DNA from: Anaerolineae bacterium
GTDB taxonomy: Bacteria > Chloroflexota > Anaerolineae > JAFGEY01
Reading direction: 5' to 3'
NCBI GenBank assembly: GCA_016929775.1
Contig: JAFGIE010000108.1
Coordinates: 1-64,000 of the forward strand
DNA: 64,000 bases
The notes below the pieces were generated by a model. That model was not told the origin of the DNA, ran no database searches, and worked only from the letters and a program-made list of their open reading frames with translations. Made by a program: the position numbers and the translations under genes. Shown piece by piece: positions 42,640 to 53,000 of this stretch. The stretch's first letter is position 1, and each line of letters opens with the position of its first letter.

Positions 42640-45159
42640 ATGGCTGCAGTAGTTCGAACGTTCGAAGAGTTGGCGATGGACGAGCTGCCCCTTGCGGGCG
42701 GCAAGGGCGGTTCACTCGCCAGGCTGTACCAGGCGCACTACCCGGTGCCCGATGGGTTCGTGATCCTGCCCGCCGCGTTCGCAGCGGATGGGCTGGCGCC
42801 AGAAGCGTGGGCAGCGGCGTGGGTGCAGCTCGATCGCCTGCGGGCAGCCGCGGGCGATCGCGCCGCGTTCGCCGTGCGCTCGTCGGCGATGGGCGAGGAC
42901 TCGGCGCAGGCCTCATTCGCCGGCGAGTTCGAGACCGTGCTGAACGTGCAGACCGACGAGCAGGTCCGCGAGGCGATCGACGTGGTGTATCGCTCGCGGC
43001 AGAGCGAGCGCGCCCAGGCCTACAGCCAGGCCAAGGGCCTGAGCGCCGCACACGAGATCGCCGTGGTCGTCCAGGTGCTCGTCGACGCCGAGCGCTCCGG
43101 GGTGCTGTTCACTGCCAACCCGGTCACTGGGGAGCGCGACCACGCCATGATCAGCGCAGCGTGGGGCCTGGGCGAGGCGATCGTCGGCGGGCGGGTGACG
43201 CCGGACACGCTGATCGCGGAAAAGGCGACCGGACGCGTGCTCGTCCGGGACACGGCGGATAAGCAGGTGATGACGGTGCGCCTCGAGAGCGGCACGCAAG
43301 AGCGCCCTGTTCCGGAGCCGAAGCGACGCGCGCCTGTGCTTTCCGATCGCGAGGCAGCCGAACTGGTGCGACTGGGCGCGCAGATCGAGGCGCTGTACGG
43401 CATGCCGATGGACATCGAGTGGGCGTGGGCTGCGAGCCAGCTCTCGATCCTCCAGGCGCGACCCATCACGGCGCTGCCCAGCGCGCCTGCCGAAGGGCAG
43501 GTGCCCGAGTTGCCCGCCCCGACCGAGTGGGCGCTGCCCAAGGGCAACTATATCGCCATGCGCAACAACATCGTCGAGCTGATGGCGGACCCGCTGACCC
43601 CGCTGTTTGGCACGCTGGGACGCGCGGCGGTCAACGCCAGCATGCGCCGGCTCCTGGACGGCATCTTTGGCAGGCCGATCATCTCGGGGGAGCTGATCAT
43701 CCAGGTCAACGAGTACGCCTACTATAACGGCTCGATGAGCGCGGGCGAGATCGTCCGGATCATCCTGGGGAGCGTCGGGACCATGAAGCGCATGTTCACC
43801 GGCGCGGTAGAGCGGTGGACCGAGGTGGGGCGCCCGCGGTATACGGGGCTCGTTGACCGTTGGCGGGCGACGCCTTGGCGGACGTTCCCGGCGACCGAGA
43901 TCCTGGGCGCGGTGCGCGAGCTTGCCGAAGGCGCGATCGACGCCCACATGGCGCTCTTGAGCGGCGTCATTCCGGCAGCCTGGATCAGCGAGGGCCTGTT
44001 TACCATGGTCTACAACACGCTGATCAAGCGGCGCGACGACCCAGAGGCGCGCACCTTCCTGATGGGCTACGACAGCCTCCCGATCCAGGCTGACAAGTCG
44101 CTCTACGACCTGGCTGCGTGGGCGCGCGCGCGCCCGGCGCTGGCTGCCTACGTGTGCGACACGCCGACGCCAGAGCTGGTCGCCCAGCTGGACGATGACG
44201 GGGCGCCACAGGGGGTGGAGGCGGACGACTGGCGCGCGTGGCGGCGCGGGGTCGAGGCGCACCTGGAGCAGTTCGGGCACATGATATATAGCCTCGACTT
44301 TGGCAACCCGGTGCCGGCGGACGATCCGGCGCCGCTGCTCGAGACGCTCCGGCTGTACGTGCGCGGCAGGGGAACGAACCCGCACGTGCGCCAGCAGACC
44401 GCCGCCGAGCAGCGCGAGGAGGCGACGGAGACCACGTCGAAGCGGCTCAAGGGCCTGCGCCTGCGGCTCTTCCGTCGGGCGCTCGCCTCCGCACAACGCT
44501 ATGCGCCGCTACGCGAGGACGGGTTGGCGGACATCGGGCTCGGCTATCCGCTGTTGCGGGAGATGCTGCGCGAGGTGGGAGATCGTCTGGTCGCGGGAGG
44601 CGCGATCGCCGCGCCCGGCGACATCTACTGGCTGTACGAGGGGGAGGTGGCGGGCGCGGCAGCCACGTGCGATCGTGGCGAAGCGCTGGAGGATCTGAGC
44701 GTCACTGTCGTGCAGCACAGGGCCACGTGGCGGGCTGCCCGGCGCGCCACGCCGCCCCTGATGCTGCCCGTGATCAAGGTCCTGGGCGTCGACGTCGCCG
44801 AACTCAAGTCGGGGCAGGGACGCCGGCGCGGCGGCAACACGCTCAAGGGCGTCGCCGCCAGCGGGGGGCGCGTGACCGCCACGGCGCGCGTGCTGCACGG
44901 CCCGGCGGACTTTGCACAGATGCGGACCGGCGACGTGCTCGTCGCGCCGCTGACCACGCCCGCCTGGACGCCGCTCTTTGCGCGCGCGGCGGCTGTGGTG
45001 ACCGACATCGGCGGGCCGCTCAGCCACGGCTCGATCGTGGCGCGCGAGTACGGCATCCCAGCGGTACTCGGCACGGGGGCGGCGACCAAGCGCCTGCGCA
45101 GCGGGCAGACGATCACGGTGGATGGCAACGAGGGGCTGGTGACGGTCGTGCAAGCGTAG
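42640..45159 (+). CDS. PEP-synthase-like phosphotransferase (rifampicin-phosphotransferase-like layout)
   Basis: 839 residues from the ATG at 42640 (SD AAAGGAAGG). The N-terminal ATP-grasp domain has GGKGGSLARLYQ, FAVRSSAMGEDSAQASFAGE near 75-95, and GLGEAIVGGRVTPD; the central part is helical; the C-terminal phosphohistidine domain has TDIGGPLSHGSIVAREYGIP near 785 with the catalytic His. It lacks the C-terminal PEP/pyruvate-binding barrel of true PEP synthase or PPDK. This three-part layout and length are those of rifampicin phosphotransferase and related antibiotic/metabolite dikinases. The substrate is unknown; calling it resistance would be over-interpretation. Confidence 0.8.
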   Translation: MAAVVRTFEELAMDELPLAGGKGGSLARLYQAHYPVPDGFVILPAAFAADGLAPEAWAAAWVQLDRLRAAAGDRAAFAVRSSAMGEDSAQASFAGEFETVLNVQTDEQVREAIDVVYRSRQSERAQAYSQAKGLSAAHEIAVVVQVLVDAERSGVLFTANPVTGERDHAMISAAWGLGEAIVGGRVTPDTLIAEKATGRVLVRDTADKQVMTVRLESGTQERPVPEPKRRAPVLSDREAAELVRLGAQIEALYGMPMDIEWAWAASQLSILQARPITALPSAPAEGQVPELPAPTEWALPKGNYIAMRNNIVELMADPLTPLFGTLGRAAVNASMRRLLDGIFGRPIISGELIIQVNEYAYYNGSMSAGEIVRIILGSVGTMKRMFTGAVERWTEVGRPRYTGLVDRWRATPWRTFPATEILGAVRELAEGAIDAHMALLSGVIPAAWISEGLFTMVYNTLIKRRDDPEARTFLMGYDSLPIQADKSLYDLAAWARARPALAAYVCDTPTPELVAQLDDDGAPQGVEADDWRAWRRGVEAHLEQFGHMIYSLDFGNPVPADDPAPLLETLRLYVRGRGTNPHVRQQTAAEQREEATETTSKRLKGLRLRLFRRALASAQRYAPLREDGLADIGLGYPLLREMLREVGDRLVAGGAIAAPGDIYWLYEGEVAGAAATCDRGEALEDLSVTVVQHRATWRAARRATPPLMLPVIKVLGVDVAELKSGQGRRRGGNTLKGVAASGGRVTATARVLHGPADFAQMRTGDVLVAPLTTPAWTPLFARAAAVVTDIGGPLSHGSIVAREYGIPAVLGTGAATKRLRSGQTITVDGNEGLVTVVQA

Positions 45160-45176
45160 GATGTGAGTCCCGACCC

Positions 45177-45217
45177 AAGGAGGTTGGGCGGCGCGTGGAG
45201 CGGCGCCCAACCCCCTT
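45177..45217. terminator. hairpin between convergent genes
   Basis: The arms 45182-45194 and 45200-45212 pair with one mismatch and extend outward (45177-45180 with 45214-45217) across one further mismatch. It lies between the ends of the PEP-synthase-like gene and the HerA-like gene, so a bidirectional terminator is likely. No T-tract. Confidence 0.6.
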
Positions 45218-45302
45218 CAGGGGCGAGAATGCCCGCGCGCTCGGCAGGGCGTGCGCTGCAGGCAGCGTGCGACGGCAATGCCAAGCGGCATGGGCAAGGC
45301 GG

Positions 45303-47813
45303 CTACCACGCCGGTTCCACAGCGCCCCTGGCGTCGCGCCGGTAGGGGAGCCAGACCAGCGACACCAACTGCACCGAGATGCCGGTCCGCTTGGGCTTGA
45401 TCACCGTAGGCTCCAGCTCTTCGGTGCGCGGGTCGACCCGCGTCTCGAGCGCCGCCATGTCGTCCTCGAAGGCCTTTTCCAGGTCCTTGAGCTGCGCCTC
45501 GAGGGCCTCGACCGTCTCTTTGGCCCGCTCGACGTCCTCCTTTTGCTGCATCGTGCGGCCCACACCGCGCGCGGTCGTGGCTGCCCGGCCCAGCGTGCCG
45601 GCGCTGACCGCCTTGCGACCCACAAACGCCGCCAGCACGGTGGTGCCCATCGAGATCGCCGTCTGCAGCCCTGCGTGCTTGGCTTGATCGGCCTCCCGGT
45701 CGACCGCCTGCTGGGCGCGCCGGATCCGCTCCTGCAGCGTCTTCATCTTGGGCGCGTACTTTTTGCGGAGTGCGTCGGCGGATGCGTCGCGATGCTCGCG
45801 TGCCTCCATCTGCAGCCGCACCCGGAAGTCGCGCTCCGACTCGCCCGGCTCAGATACCGCCTTGGTGCTGGGGCTGCGCAGCAGCTGCAGCTCTTGGCTG
45901 CGGTACAGGTAGGTCACCCAGTCGCGGCTCCAGCGCGTATAGTTTGCTGCCGAGCGCGCGGCGGTGGGCAGTTCCGCGAACTGGGCGCCGCGCGGCGGTT
46001 CGCGCTCCAGGTCGTCCAGCGAAAAGGTGACTTCCTCCGAGTCCTGCCAGTCGACCGCCAGCGCCTGCGACGTGATCGGCGTCACGCGCAGCACGTCCTC
46101 CAGGTGATCCACCTTGGCCTTGGCGTTGGCGAATTGGACCCGCGCAGCGCCGACGAGCATCGGTTCGTAGACCACCTCTGCGCCCCTGCCGCGCGGGGGG
46201 ACAAAGTACTGGGTCACCCCGGGGGGCAGGGTGGGCTCGCCAACGCTGGGCGCCTCAGCCACGGGCGCGGCTGCGATCGCCGCAGCAGCGGGAGCAGCGA
46301 CGCCAGCCGCGGCTGCAGCGGCTGGAGCGGCTGCAGCGGGCGCTGGCTTGGCCCGTGGGGCTGCCTGCGGCGCCGCCTCGACCGGCTGGGGCTGGGTTGC
46401 TTTGTAGGGGTCCATCAGCTCCTTGATCTGCGTCCGGGTCAGAGGCCCGCGCAGATAAGAGAGCACCCAGCGGGTCTGAAAGATGACCGGTCCTGTCTCG
46501 TGCGCGTTGTTCATGAGAAAGACCCGGCTGCCCAGGCCCGAGAGCAGCTTGTCCATGCTCCGCCGGTCGAACTTGCTGCCGGTGGTGAGTGCAGACCCCT
46601 CCAGCCCGTCGAGCACGTGCGACTTGTCGCGATCGGTCTGCAGGCGCCCGATGAACCAGGTGCCGGTATTGGACAGGCCCTTGTAGTCCAGGTCCACCGG
46701 GTTCTGGGTCGCCAACACGATCCCGACGCCAAAGGCGCGCGCTTGCTTGAGCAGGGTCAGGAAAGGCTGCTTGGAGGGGGGCATCGCGACGGGCGGGATG
46801 TAGCCCATGATCTCGTCCATGTAGACGATGGCGCGCAGGCTCGAAGTCCCGGGCTGTGTCCGCATCCAGCCCAGGACCTGGTTCAGGAGCAGCGATACAA
46901 AGAACATGCGCTCTGCGTCGCCCAGGTGGGCGATCGAAAAGATGGCTACCCGGGGCTTGCCCTGCGGCGTGTACAGGATCGAGCCGATGTCCAACGGCAC
47001 GCCCTCCAACCAGGACTGGAAGCCGGGCGATGCCAGCAGGTTGTTGAGGGCCATCACCAGGTCAAAGCGATCCTTTGCCGGGTAAAAGGACTCCAGGTCG
47101 AGGACGCCGATGCGGGTCACCGGCGGGTTCTGGATCTGCTGGATCAGGGTCGCCAGGTCCAGGTCCCTGCCCTCGCCCCAGTTCTGGCCCAGGATGGTCG
47201 AGATCAAGATGTGCTCGCGGCTCTGCAAGGGGTCGCTCTCGATCCCCACCAGTCCGAGCAGGCTGGTCACGGTGGTGTTGATCCGTTCGCGCAGCAGCTC
47301 ACCATCCTCCACGACCCCGGCGCCCGGGGCGGCAAAGGACTGGAGGATCGAGACGGGCAGTCCGGCGTTGCTGCCCGGGGTATAGATGGCGAAATCGGCC
47401 TGCTCTCTCAGGTACTGGATCCGCTCGCCGCTCTGACCCCAACTCGCCAAACCACTGCGCCAGCGCTCCGCCTGCTGCTCGGCAAACGCGGCGACCGTCA
47501 GGTCCTTGCGGGCTGCCTCTTCGGCATCGACCCACGGCTCAAAGTCCTTTCCCCTGAGTTCCGGAAAGGTGAGGAGCAGGTTCGCTAGGTCGCCTTTGGG
47601 GTCGATCGCGATCACCGGGATGCCGTCGATGGCAGCCTCCTCGACCAAGCCGATGCACAGGCCCGTCTTGCCGCTGCCGGTCATGCCCACGCACACGGCG
47701 TGGGTGGTCAGGTCGCGCGAGTCATAGAGGATCAAATCGTCGCGCGGCTTGCCCGCCCCGAGGTCGTACTCGCGCCCTAGGTAGAATACGCCGAGTTTCT
47801 CATAGTCTTCCAC
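45303..47813 (-). CDS. HerA/DUF87-type ATPase with coiled-coil C-terminus
   Basis: 836 residues. The ATPase half (about 1-430) has Walker A VGMTGSGKTG near 45, DPKGDLANLLL, Walker B IVYMDEIMGYIP near 315 and LATQNPVDLDYKGLSNTG. An Ala/Pro-rich linker of about 75 residues (450-520) follows, then a domain with alternating strands and charged helices, a possible hydrophobic helix (GLQTAISMGTTVLAAFVG near 690) and a coiled coil (DVERAKETVEALEAQLKDLE). HerA-like ATPases are DNA-pumping or membrane-associated motors, and relatives serve in defence and secretion. It is transcribed divergently from the AAA+ ATPase operon with overlapping control regions. Function here is unknown. Confidence 0.78.
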   Translation of the reverse strand: MEDYEKLGVFYLGREYDLGAGKPRDDLILYDSRDLTTHAVCVGMTGSGKTGLCIGLVEEAAIDGIPVIAIDPKGDLANLLLTFPELRGKDFEPWVDAEEAARKDLTVAAFAEQQAERWRSGLASWGQSGERIQYLREQADFAIYTPGSNAGLPVSILQSFAAPGAGVVEDGELLRERINTTVTSLLGLVGIESDPLQSREHILISTILGQNWGEGRDLDLATLIQQIQNPPVTRIGVLDLESFYPAKDRFDLVMALNNLLASPGFQSWLEGVPLDIGSILYTPQGKPRVAIFSIAHLGDAERMFFVSLLLNQVLGWMRTQPGTSSLRAIVYMDEIMGYIPPVAMPPSKQPFLTLLKQARAFGVGIVLATQNPVDLDYKGLSNTGTWFIGRLQTDRDKSHVLDGLEGSALTTGSKFDRRSMDKLLSGLGSRVFLMNNAHETGPVIFQTRWVLSYLRGPLTRTQIKELMDPYKATQPQPVEAAPQAAPRAKPAPAAAAPAAAAAAGVAAPAAAAIAAAPVAEAPSVGEPTLPPGVTQYFVPPRGRGAEVVYEPMLVGAARVQFANAKAKVDHLEDVLRVTPITSQALAVDWQDSEEVTFSLDDLEREPPRGAQFAELPTAARSAANYTRWSRDWVTYLYRSQELQLLRSPSTKAVSEPGESERDFRVRLQMEAREHRDASADALRKKYAPKMKTLQERIRRAQQAVDREADQAKHAGLQTAISMGTTVLAAFVGRKAVSAGTLGRAATTARGVGRTMQQKEDVERAKETVEALEAQLKDLEKAFEDDMAALETRVDPRTEELEPTVIKPKRTGISVQLVSLVWLPYRRDARGAVEPAW

Positions 47814-47860
47814 AGTTGCACTCTCCTTTGGCTGTCTCGCGGCATGGTGCGTACCTGCCC

Positions 47861-47889
47861 ATCATAGCCGCAGAGCGCCTGTCTGTCAA
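47861..47889 (-). promoter_or_regulatory. promoter of the HerA-like ATPase
   Basis: On the minus strand TTGACA (47884-47889), 17 bp, TATGAT (47861-47866). The -35 is 14 bp from the -35 of the opposite promoter at 47904. Confidence 0.75.
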
Positions 47890-47903
47890 GCTGTGCACAG
47901 CCA

Positions 47904-47932
47904 TTGCTTGTGCGCGCAAAGTGTGGTATGAT
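47904..47932 (+). promoter_or_regulatory. promoter of the AAA+ ATPase operon
   Basis: TTGCTT (47904-47909), 17 bp, TATGAT (47927-47932) preceded by TGG. The start should fall near 47939, giving a leader of about 90 nt before the ATG at 48031. The leader shows no clear structure. Confidence 0.65.
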
Positions 47933-48030
47933 GGTGCCGTACGTGCACGGTCCCCTCCTACACAAGGGGCGGCAACGCATCTGAGCGCGTCGACGGGAAG
48001 TGGCGTGTGTGCCCGGGGAGTGTCTGAACG

Positions 48031-50004
48031 ATGCCATCTCACACGGTCGTCCCAGAAGGTGCTCTGCTCTCCGCTGTGGAATGGCTTGTGACGCGCGTGC
48101 GGGGATATGTTGCTGACGGACCCGCGGCAGCGGGGGCGTCAGGCATTCCCCCTCCCATCGCGACGCTGTCCGAACTCAGCCGGCGGCTTGGCCTATCACT
48201 CTTTGAGCAGCGGGTGCTGCTCCTCTGCGCCGCGCCCGAGTTCGCGCCCGAACTGCCACACCTATACGCGCAAGTGCAGGGCGATCCGAGTTACGCGTTC
48301 CCGACATTTGCGTTGGCCTTTGCCCTCTTTGAGGACGCGAGTTGGGATGCGCTGTCACCCGACCGCCCACTGCGCTACTGGCGCCTGATCGAGATCCAGC
48401 AACCGCCTACTACTCCCCTCACTACCCGTCCGCTGCGGGCTGACGAGCGCATCGTCCACTACCTGAACGGACTGAATCAGCTGGATCACCGTCTACGCCC
48501 GTTCTTGCTGCCGGTCCGGGGGGAGGATGCGGAACCGGATCTGCCGCCCTCGCAGCAGGGAGTGGTCGATCAGGCGCTCGCCTACCTGGCGGGCGCCCAG
48601 CCTGTGCCGCGTTGGCCGATCCTGCAACTGGTTGGATCTGACCCGATCAGCAAGCGGCTCGTCGCCCGCCGGATCGCCGCACAACTGGGCGTCCAGTTGT
48701 ACAGCCTGCCCGCGCAGCTCATTCCCCTCGCCGCGCGCGATCTCGAGGACTTGGCGCGTCTCTGGCACCGAGAGAGCACGCTGCTGCCCCTGGCGCTCTA
48801 TCTGGACGCCAGCGAACTGGCGCATGAAGCGCCATCCGGCGATCCAACGCAGCGGGTCCGCCAGTTCCTGTACCGCAGCGATGGGCTGTGCATGCTGGAT
48901 ACACGCGACGTGTGGTGCGACCTGGGACGTGACAACTGCGCGCTCGACGTGCGCAAGCCGACGCCAGGCGAGCAGCTCGCAGCCTGGGCGGCGGTGCTGA
49001 CGCCAGGGATGGACGGTCTGCCGGCGCAACTGGCTGCGCAGTTTGACCTCAACCTGCCCACCGTGCACGAGATCGTGCGTGGCCTGGACTCGTCTCCGTC
49101 CGTGGCCCCGCAGACCGGAACTGGCGATCAGGTCGAGGGGAAACGGCTGTGGCAGGCCTGCTTGGCCTACACGCGCCCGCGACTGGACGTGCTGGCGCAG
49201 CGCATCACGCCCGTGGCGACGTGGGCGGACATTGTGCTTCCCGAGCACCAGCTGCGGTCCTTGCGGCACATTGCCGAGCAGGTAGAGCAGCGCAGCAAGG
49301 TCTACGAGGAGTGGGGGTTCCGCCGGCGCAGCAGTCGCGGCTTGGGCATCACGGTCCTGTTCAGCGGCGAGAGCGGCACGGGCAAGACGATGGCTGCCGA
49401 GATCTTGGCGAATCACTTAGAGCTGAACCTCTACCGGATCGACCTCTCGGCGGTGGTCAGCAAGTACATCGGCGAGACGGAAAAGAACCTGCGCCGGCTG
49501 TTCGACGCCGCAGAGGACGGCGGGGCGCTTCTCTTTTTCGACGAGGCGGACGCCCTGTTTGGCAAGCGGAGCGAAGTCCGGGACAGCCACGATCGGTACG
49601 CCAACATCGAGGTCAGTTACCTGCTGCAGCGCCTGGAGGAGTACCGGGGCCTGGCGATCTTGGCGACCAACTTTAAGGCGGGCCTGGATGAGGCCTTTAC
49701 CCGCCGCCTGCGCTTCTCGATCGTCTTTCCCCAGCCTGACGAGGGATACCGCCAGCGGATCTGGGAGCAGATCTACCCGCCCGAGACGCCGGTGGACGGG
49801 CTGGACTATGCCTACCTGGCGCGGACCTTTCGGTTGTCGGGGGGCAGCATCCGCAACATCGCGCTCAATGCGGCGTTTATTGCCGCCCACCATAACTCGC
49901 CTGTCACGATGGTACACGTCCTGGAGGCAGCGCGGATCGAGATCGCCAAGGAAGGCCGCTTGCTGAACGAAGGGGATTTCACATGGGAAGGGGCGCGCGA
50001 ATGA
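48031..50004 (+). CDS. eCIS-type AAA+ ATPase with N-terminal winged-helix domain
   Basis: 657 residues. The N-terminal half (1-400) is helical with a winged-helix-like start (LSELSRRLGLSLFEQRVLLL) and a degenerate first nucleotide-binding part. The C-terminal AAA+ core has Walker A FSGESGTGKTMAAE near 450, Walker B LLFFDEADALFG near 505, KYIGETEKNLR, sensor-like LAILATNFK and the arginine-finger-like TRRLRFSIVFP. This two-part layout is that of the ATPase (Afp15/Pvc15 type) conserved in extracellular contractile injection system loci, where it is needed for particle assembly or cargo. The family name is my assignment from motifs. Its stop overlaps the start of the next gene (ATGA 50001-50004). 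Confidence 0.78.
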   Translation: MPSHTVVPEGALLSAVEWLVTRVRGYVADGPAAAGASGIPPPIATLSELSRRLGLSLFEQRVLLLCAAPEFAPELPHLYAQVQGDPSYAFPTFALAFALFEDASWDALSPDRPLRYWRLIEIQQPPTTPLTTRPLRADERIVHYLNGLNQLDHRLRPFLLPVRGEDAEPDLPPSQQGVVDQALAYLAGAQPVPRWPILQLVGSDPISKRLVARRIAAQLGVQLYSLPAQLIPLAARDLEDLARLWHRESTLLPLALYLDASELAHEAPSGDPTQRVRQFLYRSDGLCMLDTRDVWCDLGRDNCALDVRKPTPGEQLAAWAAVLTPGMDGLPAQLAAQFDLNLPTVHEIVRGLDSSPSVAPQTGTGDQVEGKRLWQACLAYTRPRLDVLAQRITPVATWADIVLPEHQLRSLRHIAEQVEQRSKVYEEWGFRRRSSRGLGITVLFSGESGTGKTMAAEILANHLELNLYRIDLSAVVSKYIGETEKNLRRLFDAAEDGGALLFFDEADALFGKRSEVRDSHDRYANIEVSYLLQRLEEYRGLAILATNFKAGLDEAFTRRLRFSIVFPQPDEGYRQRIWEQIYPPETPVDGLDYAYLARTFRLSGGSIRNIALNAAFIAAHHNSPVTMVHVLEAARIEIAKEGRLLNEGDFTWEGARE

Positions 50005-53000
50005 GCCAGTCGCCTGGTCCCGCCAATGCCAAACCCAAAGCGGGCAACCGCAAGGTCGGCGTCGAGCAGCCCGAGCGCCACCGGCAGACCTTCGAGCGCG
50101 TGGGGGTCGAGGTCCTCGAGCGCGATCCCGGCGGGTTCGGCGGCGGCATCCCTGGGGTAGGCGTCCTCAGCCGCACCCCGAGCGCCATCCTGCAGCGCGA
50201 ACCCTCCTCGTTCACTCTGTCCCCGAGTGACCTGGCGCCCCTCGCCGTCGAGCGGCGACCGGCGGCGTACCGGGGGTGGAACCTAGCCGCGGTCCCGCTT
50301 CGTTCCCCGGCGCGCGCGCCGGACGAACGCGAAGCGCGGCTTGCCTCGTCGGCGCCTGAGGAACTCGCCTGGAGCCAGGCCAAGTCCGCGGTCGTCCAGC
50401 GAGGCAACGGCGAGGGGACAGCCCTGGGTTCTAGATCCGGCAAGCAGTCCGAAAAGGCCCCCCTCGACCCGCTCGACGAGCTCGACCAGCTGGTCGACGA
50501 GATGGGCGCCAAGCGCAAAGCGTATGCCGAGGCGTGCCGGGCCTACCAGCGCCGGTACAGAAGGCTGGCGCGCGCACTCCCCGTCTGGGCGAGCAACGCC
50601 TCCGAACGCGGCGCGATCGCCGGATTTGGGCGGTTCGTGGGCGAGTTCCCGACGATGATCGAGGTCGAGGTGAAACGGGTCGCCAGCGAACTGGCGCCTG
50701 AAGCGGCAGTGGTCACCGGTAGGCTGACAGGGCACGAACCGCCCGGTCTGGGCGAGGCGTCCGAGGCTCTTGCCCAGATCGAGGGGCGGGTCGATTTCGT
50801 CACAAAGCTGGCAGCGGAGGCGCGAGAGCACCCCGGCAACGTGTACGATGCCCTGAGCCGCGCCTACGAGCTTGGCGCCGAGCTCTCGCAGTGGCAGGTC
50901 AAGACGCCGGTGATCACCTGGAGCAGGGCGCTTCGGAAGCTCCTGGGTAAAGGCGAGCGGAGCTTTGGGGCGCTCAAGGCAAGCGCGGCATCTAGGGCCA
51001 AAGCGCCGGCGGTGGGTGAGGAACCGCAGGCGGGCAAGGAGGGAGAAGGGCTGCCGGCGGGCAAGAAGGGCAAGGAGCCCGAAAGCGGCAAGGAGGGCGA
51101 GAAGCCGCAGGCGGGCAAGGAACCGGAGGCGAGCAAGGAGGGAAAGGAGCCGCCGGCGGTCGGGGAAGGGACGAAGGAGCAGGTGGGTGCGCCAGCGGGC
51201 GCGCCGATCCTCGCGCCGCTGCCGCTGGTCGAGGTCGCGACCAAGCTCGTCGCCAGTCTGGAGGCCAACAGGCGCGCCTGGCTGATCGATCTACAGCCCA
51301 GCCAGCTGGTCAAGGAGCTGGACCAGATCGATCGGACGGTGGGCGAGCTGCGTTCGCAGCAGGTGCAGCTCGGCGCCGCACAGCTCCAGGCGCCGTCGCG
51401 GCTCAAGGACGTGGAGGCGTACGAGAAGGCGGTACGCGCGTACGACGTCGACAAGAAGAGGCGGACGCCGGCAGGCCAAGAGGGCTATGCCACAAAAAAG
51501 ACGATCGAGCAGAGATATGCTCTCACCGGGCGGGAGGCTGTCCGCGCGGAACTGGGCAAGTCGAGAGTGGCGGACAAGCAGGCCCAGGAAATGGCAGGCC
51601 AGATCCGCGCTCTCCACCGGCTGCGCCAGGAGATGCAGGACCGGGCGATCGCCTATGGTCTGCACCTGGAGGAGACTGCTCGGTCCCAGGGGGAAGAGGC
51701 GCTCTTTCCGCTCGGCAGCGGCGTCAAGCGGCAACTGGCTTGGATCGACGCCTACAGCAGGCGGTATCCTCAGGTTCGCGCCCAGGTCAGAGGGTATCTC
51801 GAGGGGGCTGAGCGATCGCTCAAGACGGCGCGCGAGGTGCTCAGCACCGAGGCGCGGTACGAGTATCACACGCTGACCTACCAGCAGCTGCTGAAGGACT
51901 ATGCCGCGCTCGCCAAGCCGGGCACGACGCTCAACCAGTCGTGCAAGATCACGTTCACCTTTGGCGAGGGCGTCGAGCTGGGGTTCTTTGTGCAGGTGAG
52001 CGGCTCGATATCCACGGGCGACGACCGCAAGATCCGGCCCGTCCTCTCGTTCACCGTCGGCGCCGTCGCCAAGGTGGACCTGGGTCTGTGGGAAGTCGCC
52101 GGTCAGATCAGTCTCAGCTTCAAGATGGTGCAGAGCTACGATGGGCTCCACCACTTTGTCGCGCACTTTATGCGGACCCTGAGCCTCTACCAGGGGAGCA
52201 TCCGCACCTATGCGCGGCTCAAAGGACAGCTGGACAAGGTCGCCGGCGACCCGCAGGAGTATGCGCGCAAGCGGGATCAGGTGATCGGCGAGGCCAGGGA
52301 ACGGGGACTGATCGAGAAAGCGCAGCCGGTCGAAGTGGGCGTCGAGGCGCAGAAAGAGCTCGCCGCGTTCCAGGCCAAGCCACCAATCTCGATCAAAGCC
52401 GGGACGGTGGATCTGGGCGTCAGCGCCGGGCCAACCGATGAGGCAAAGGGGTTTGCGTCCTACCTCGGCGGCTTTAGCTTTACCTACAGCTATACCCGCA
52501 AGTGGTTCACGCGCCTGGTGGACTATGCCGCCTGGGTCGACCAAAACCAAGACGCCTCGCAGGAACTGACCCGGCTCCAGCAGGTACGGGCGGACTATTT
52601 CGCGCTGCTGGCAGAGTACGACGCCATGAAAGCCAAAGTCGCCGACGCCAAAGCGTCCCACCGGCCCGTGCCTGCCGGCGCGCAGGACAGGCTCGACGAG
52701 CTGTCTCGGCTCAAGAATGTGTTCGAGACGGGGCATCTGACGATCACCCGACCGGGCCGCGAACGGACGCTCGCCAGCCTGGACGAGCGGATCGAGGCCC
52801 TGCGCAAGCAGCAGGCGCCGCCCACGCACGCCACGCAGGTCGGGGGCGGTGCGGTGACGGATATCCGAGCAGTCGACCCAGGCAAGCAGAAGGCGCTGCG
52901 CAAGGTGGGCACCGTCCATGAGGCAGCCATCGACGGGTCGTTCAAGGTCGGCGGGATCGGGATCACGTTTGCTGCCAAGTTCACCAAGGTCTATAACGAT

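Noticed and set aside
42653..42666. 14-bp perfect palindrome TTCGAACGTTCGAA as a LexA/SOS box or tRNA T-arm
   Set aside because: It lies within codons 5-9 of the PEP-synthase-like gene and lacks the spaced GAAC-N4-GTTC layout; no tRNA cloverleaf surrounds it.
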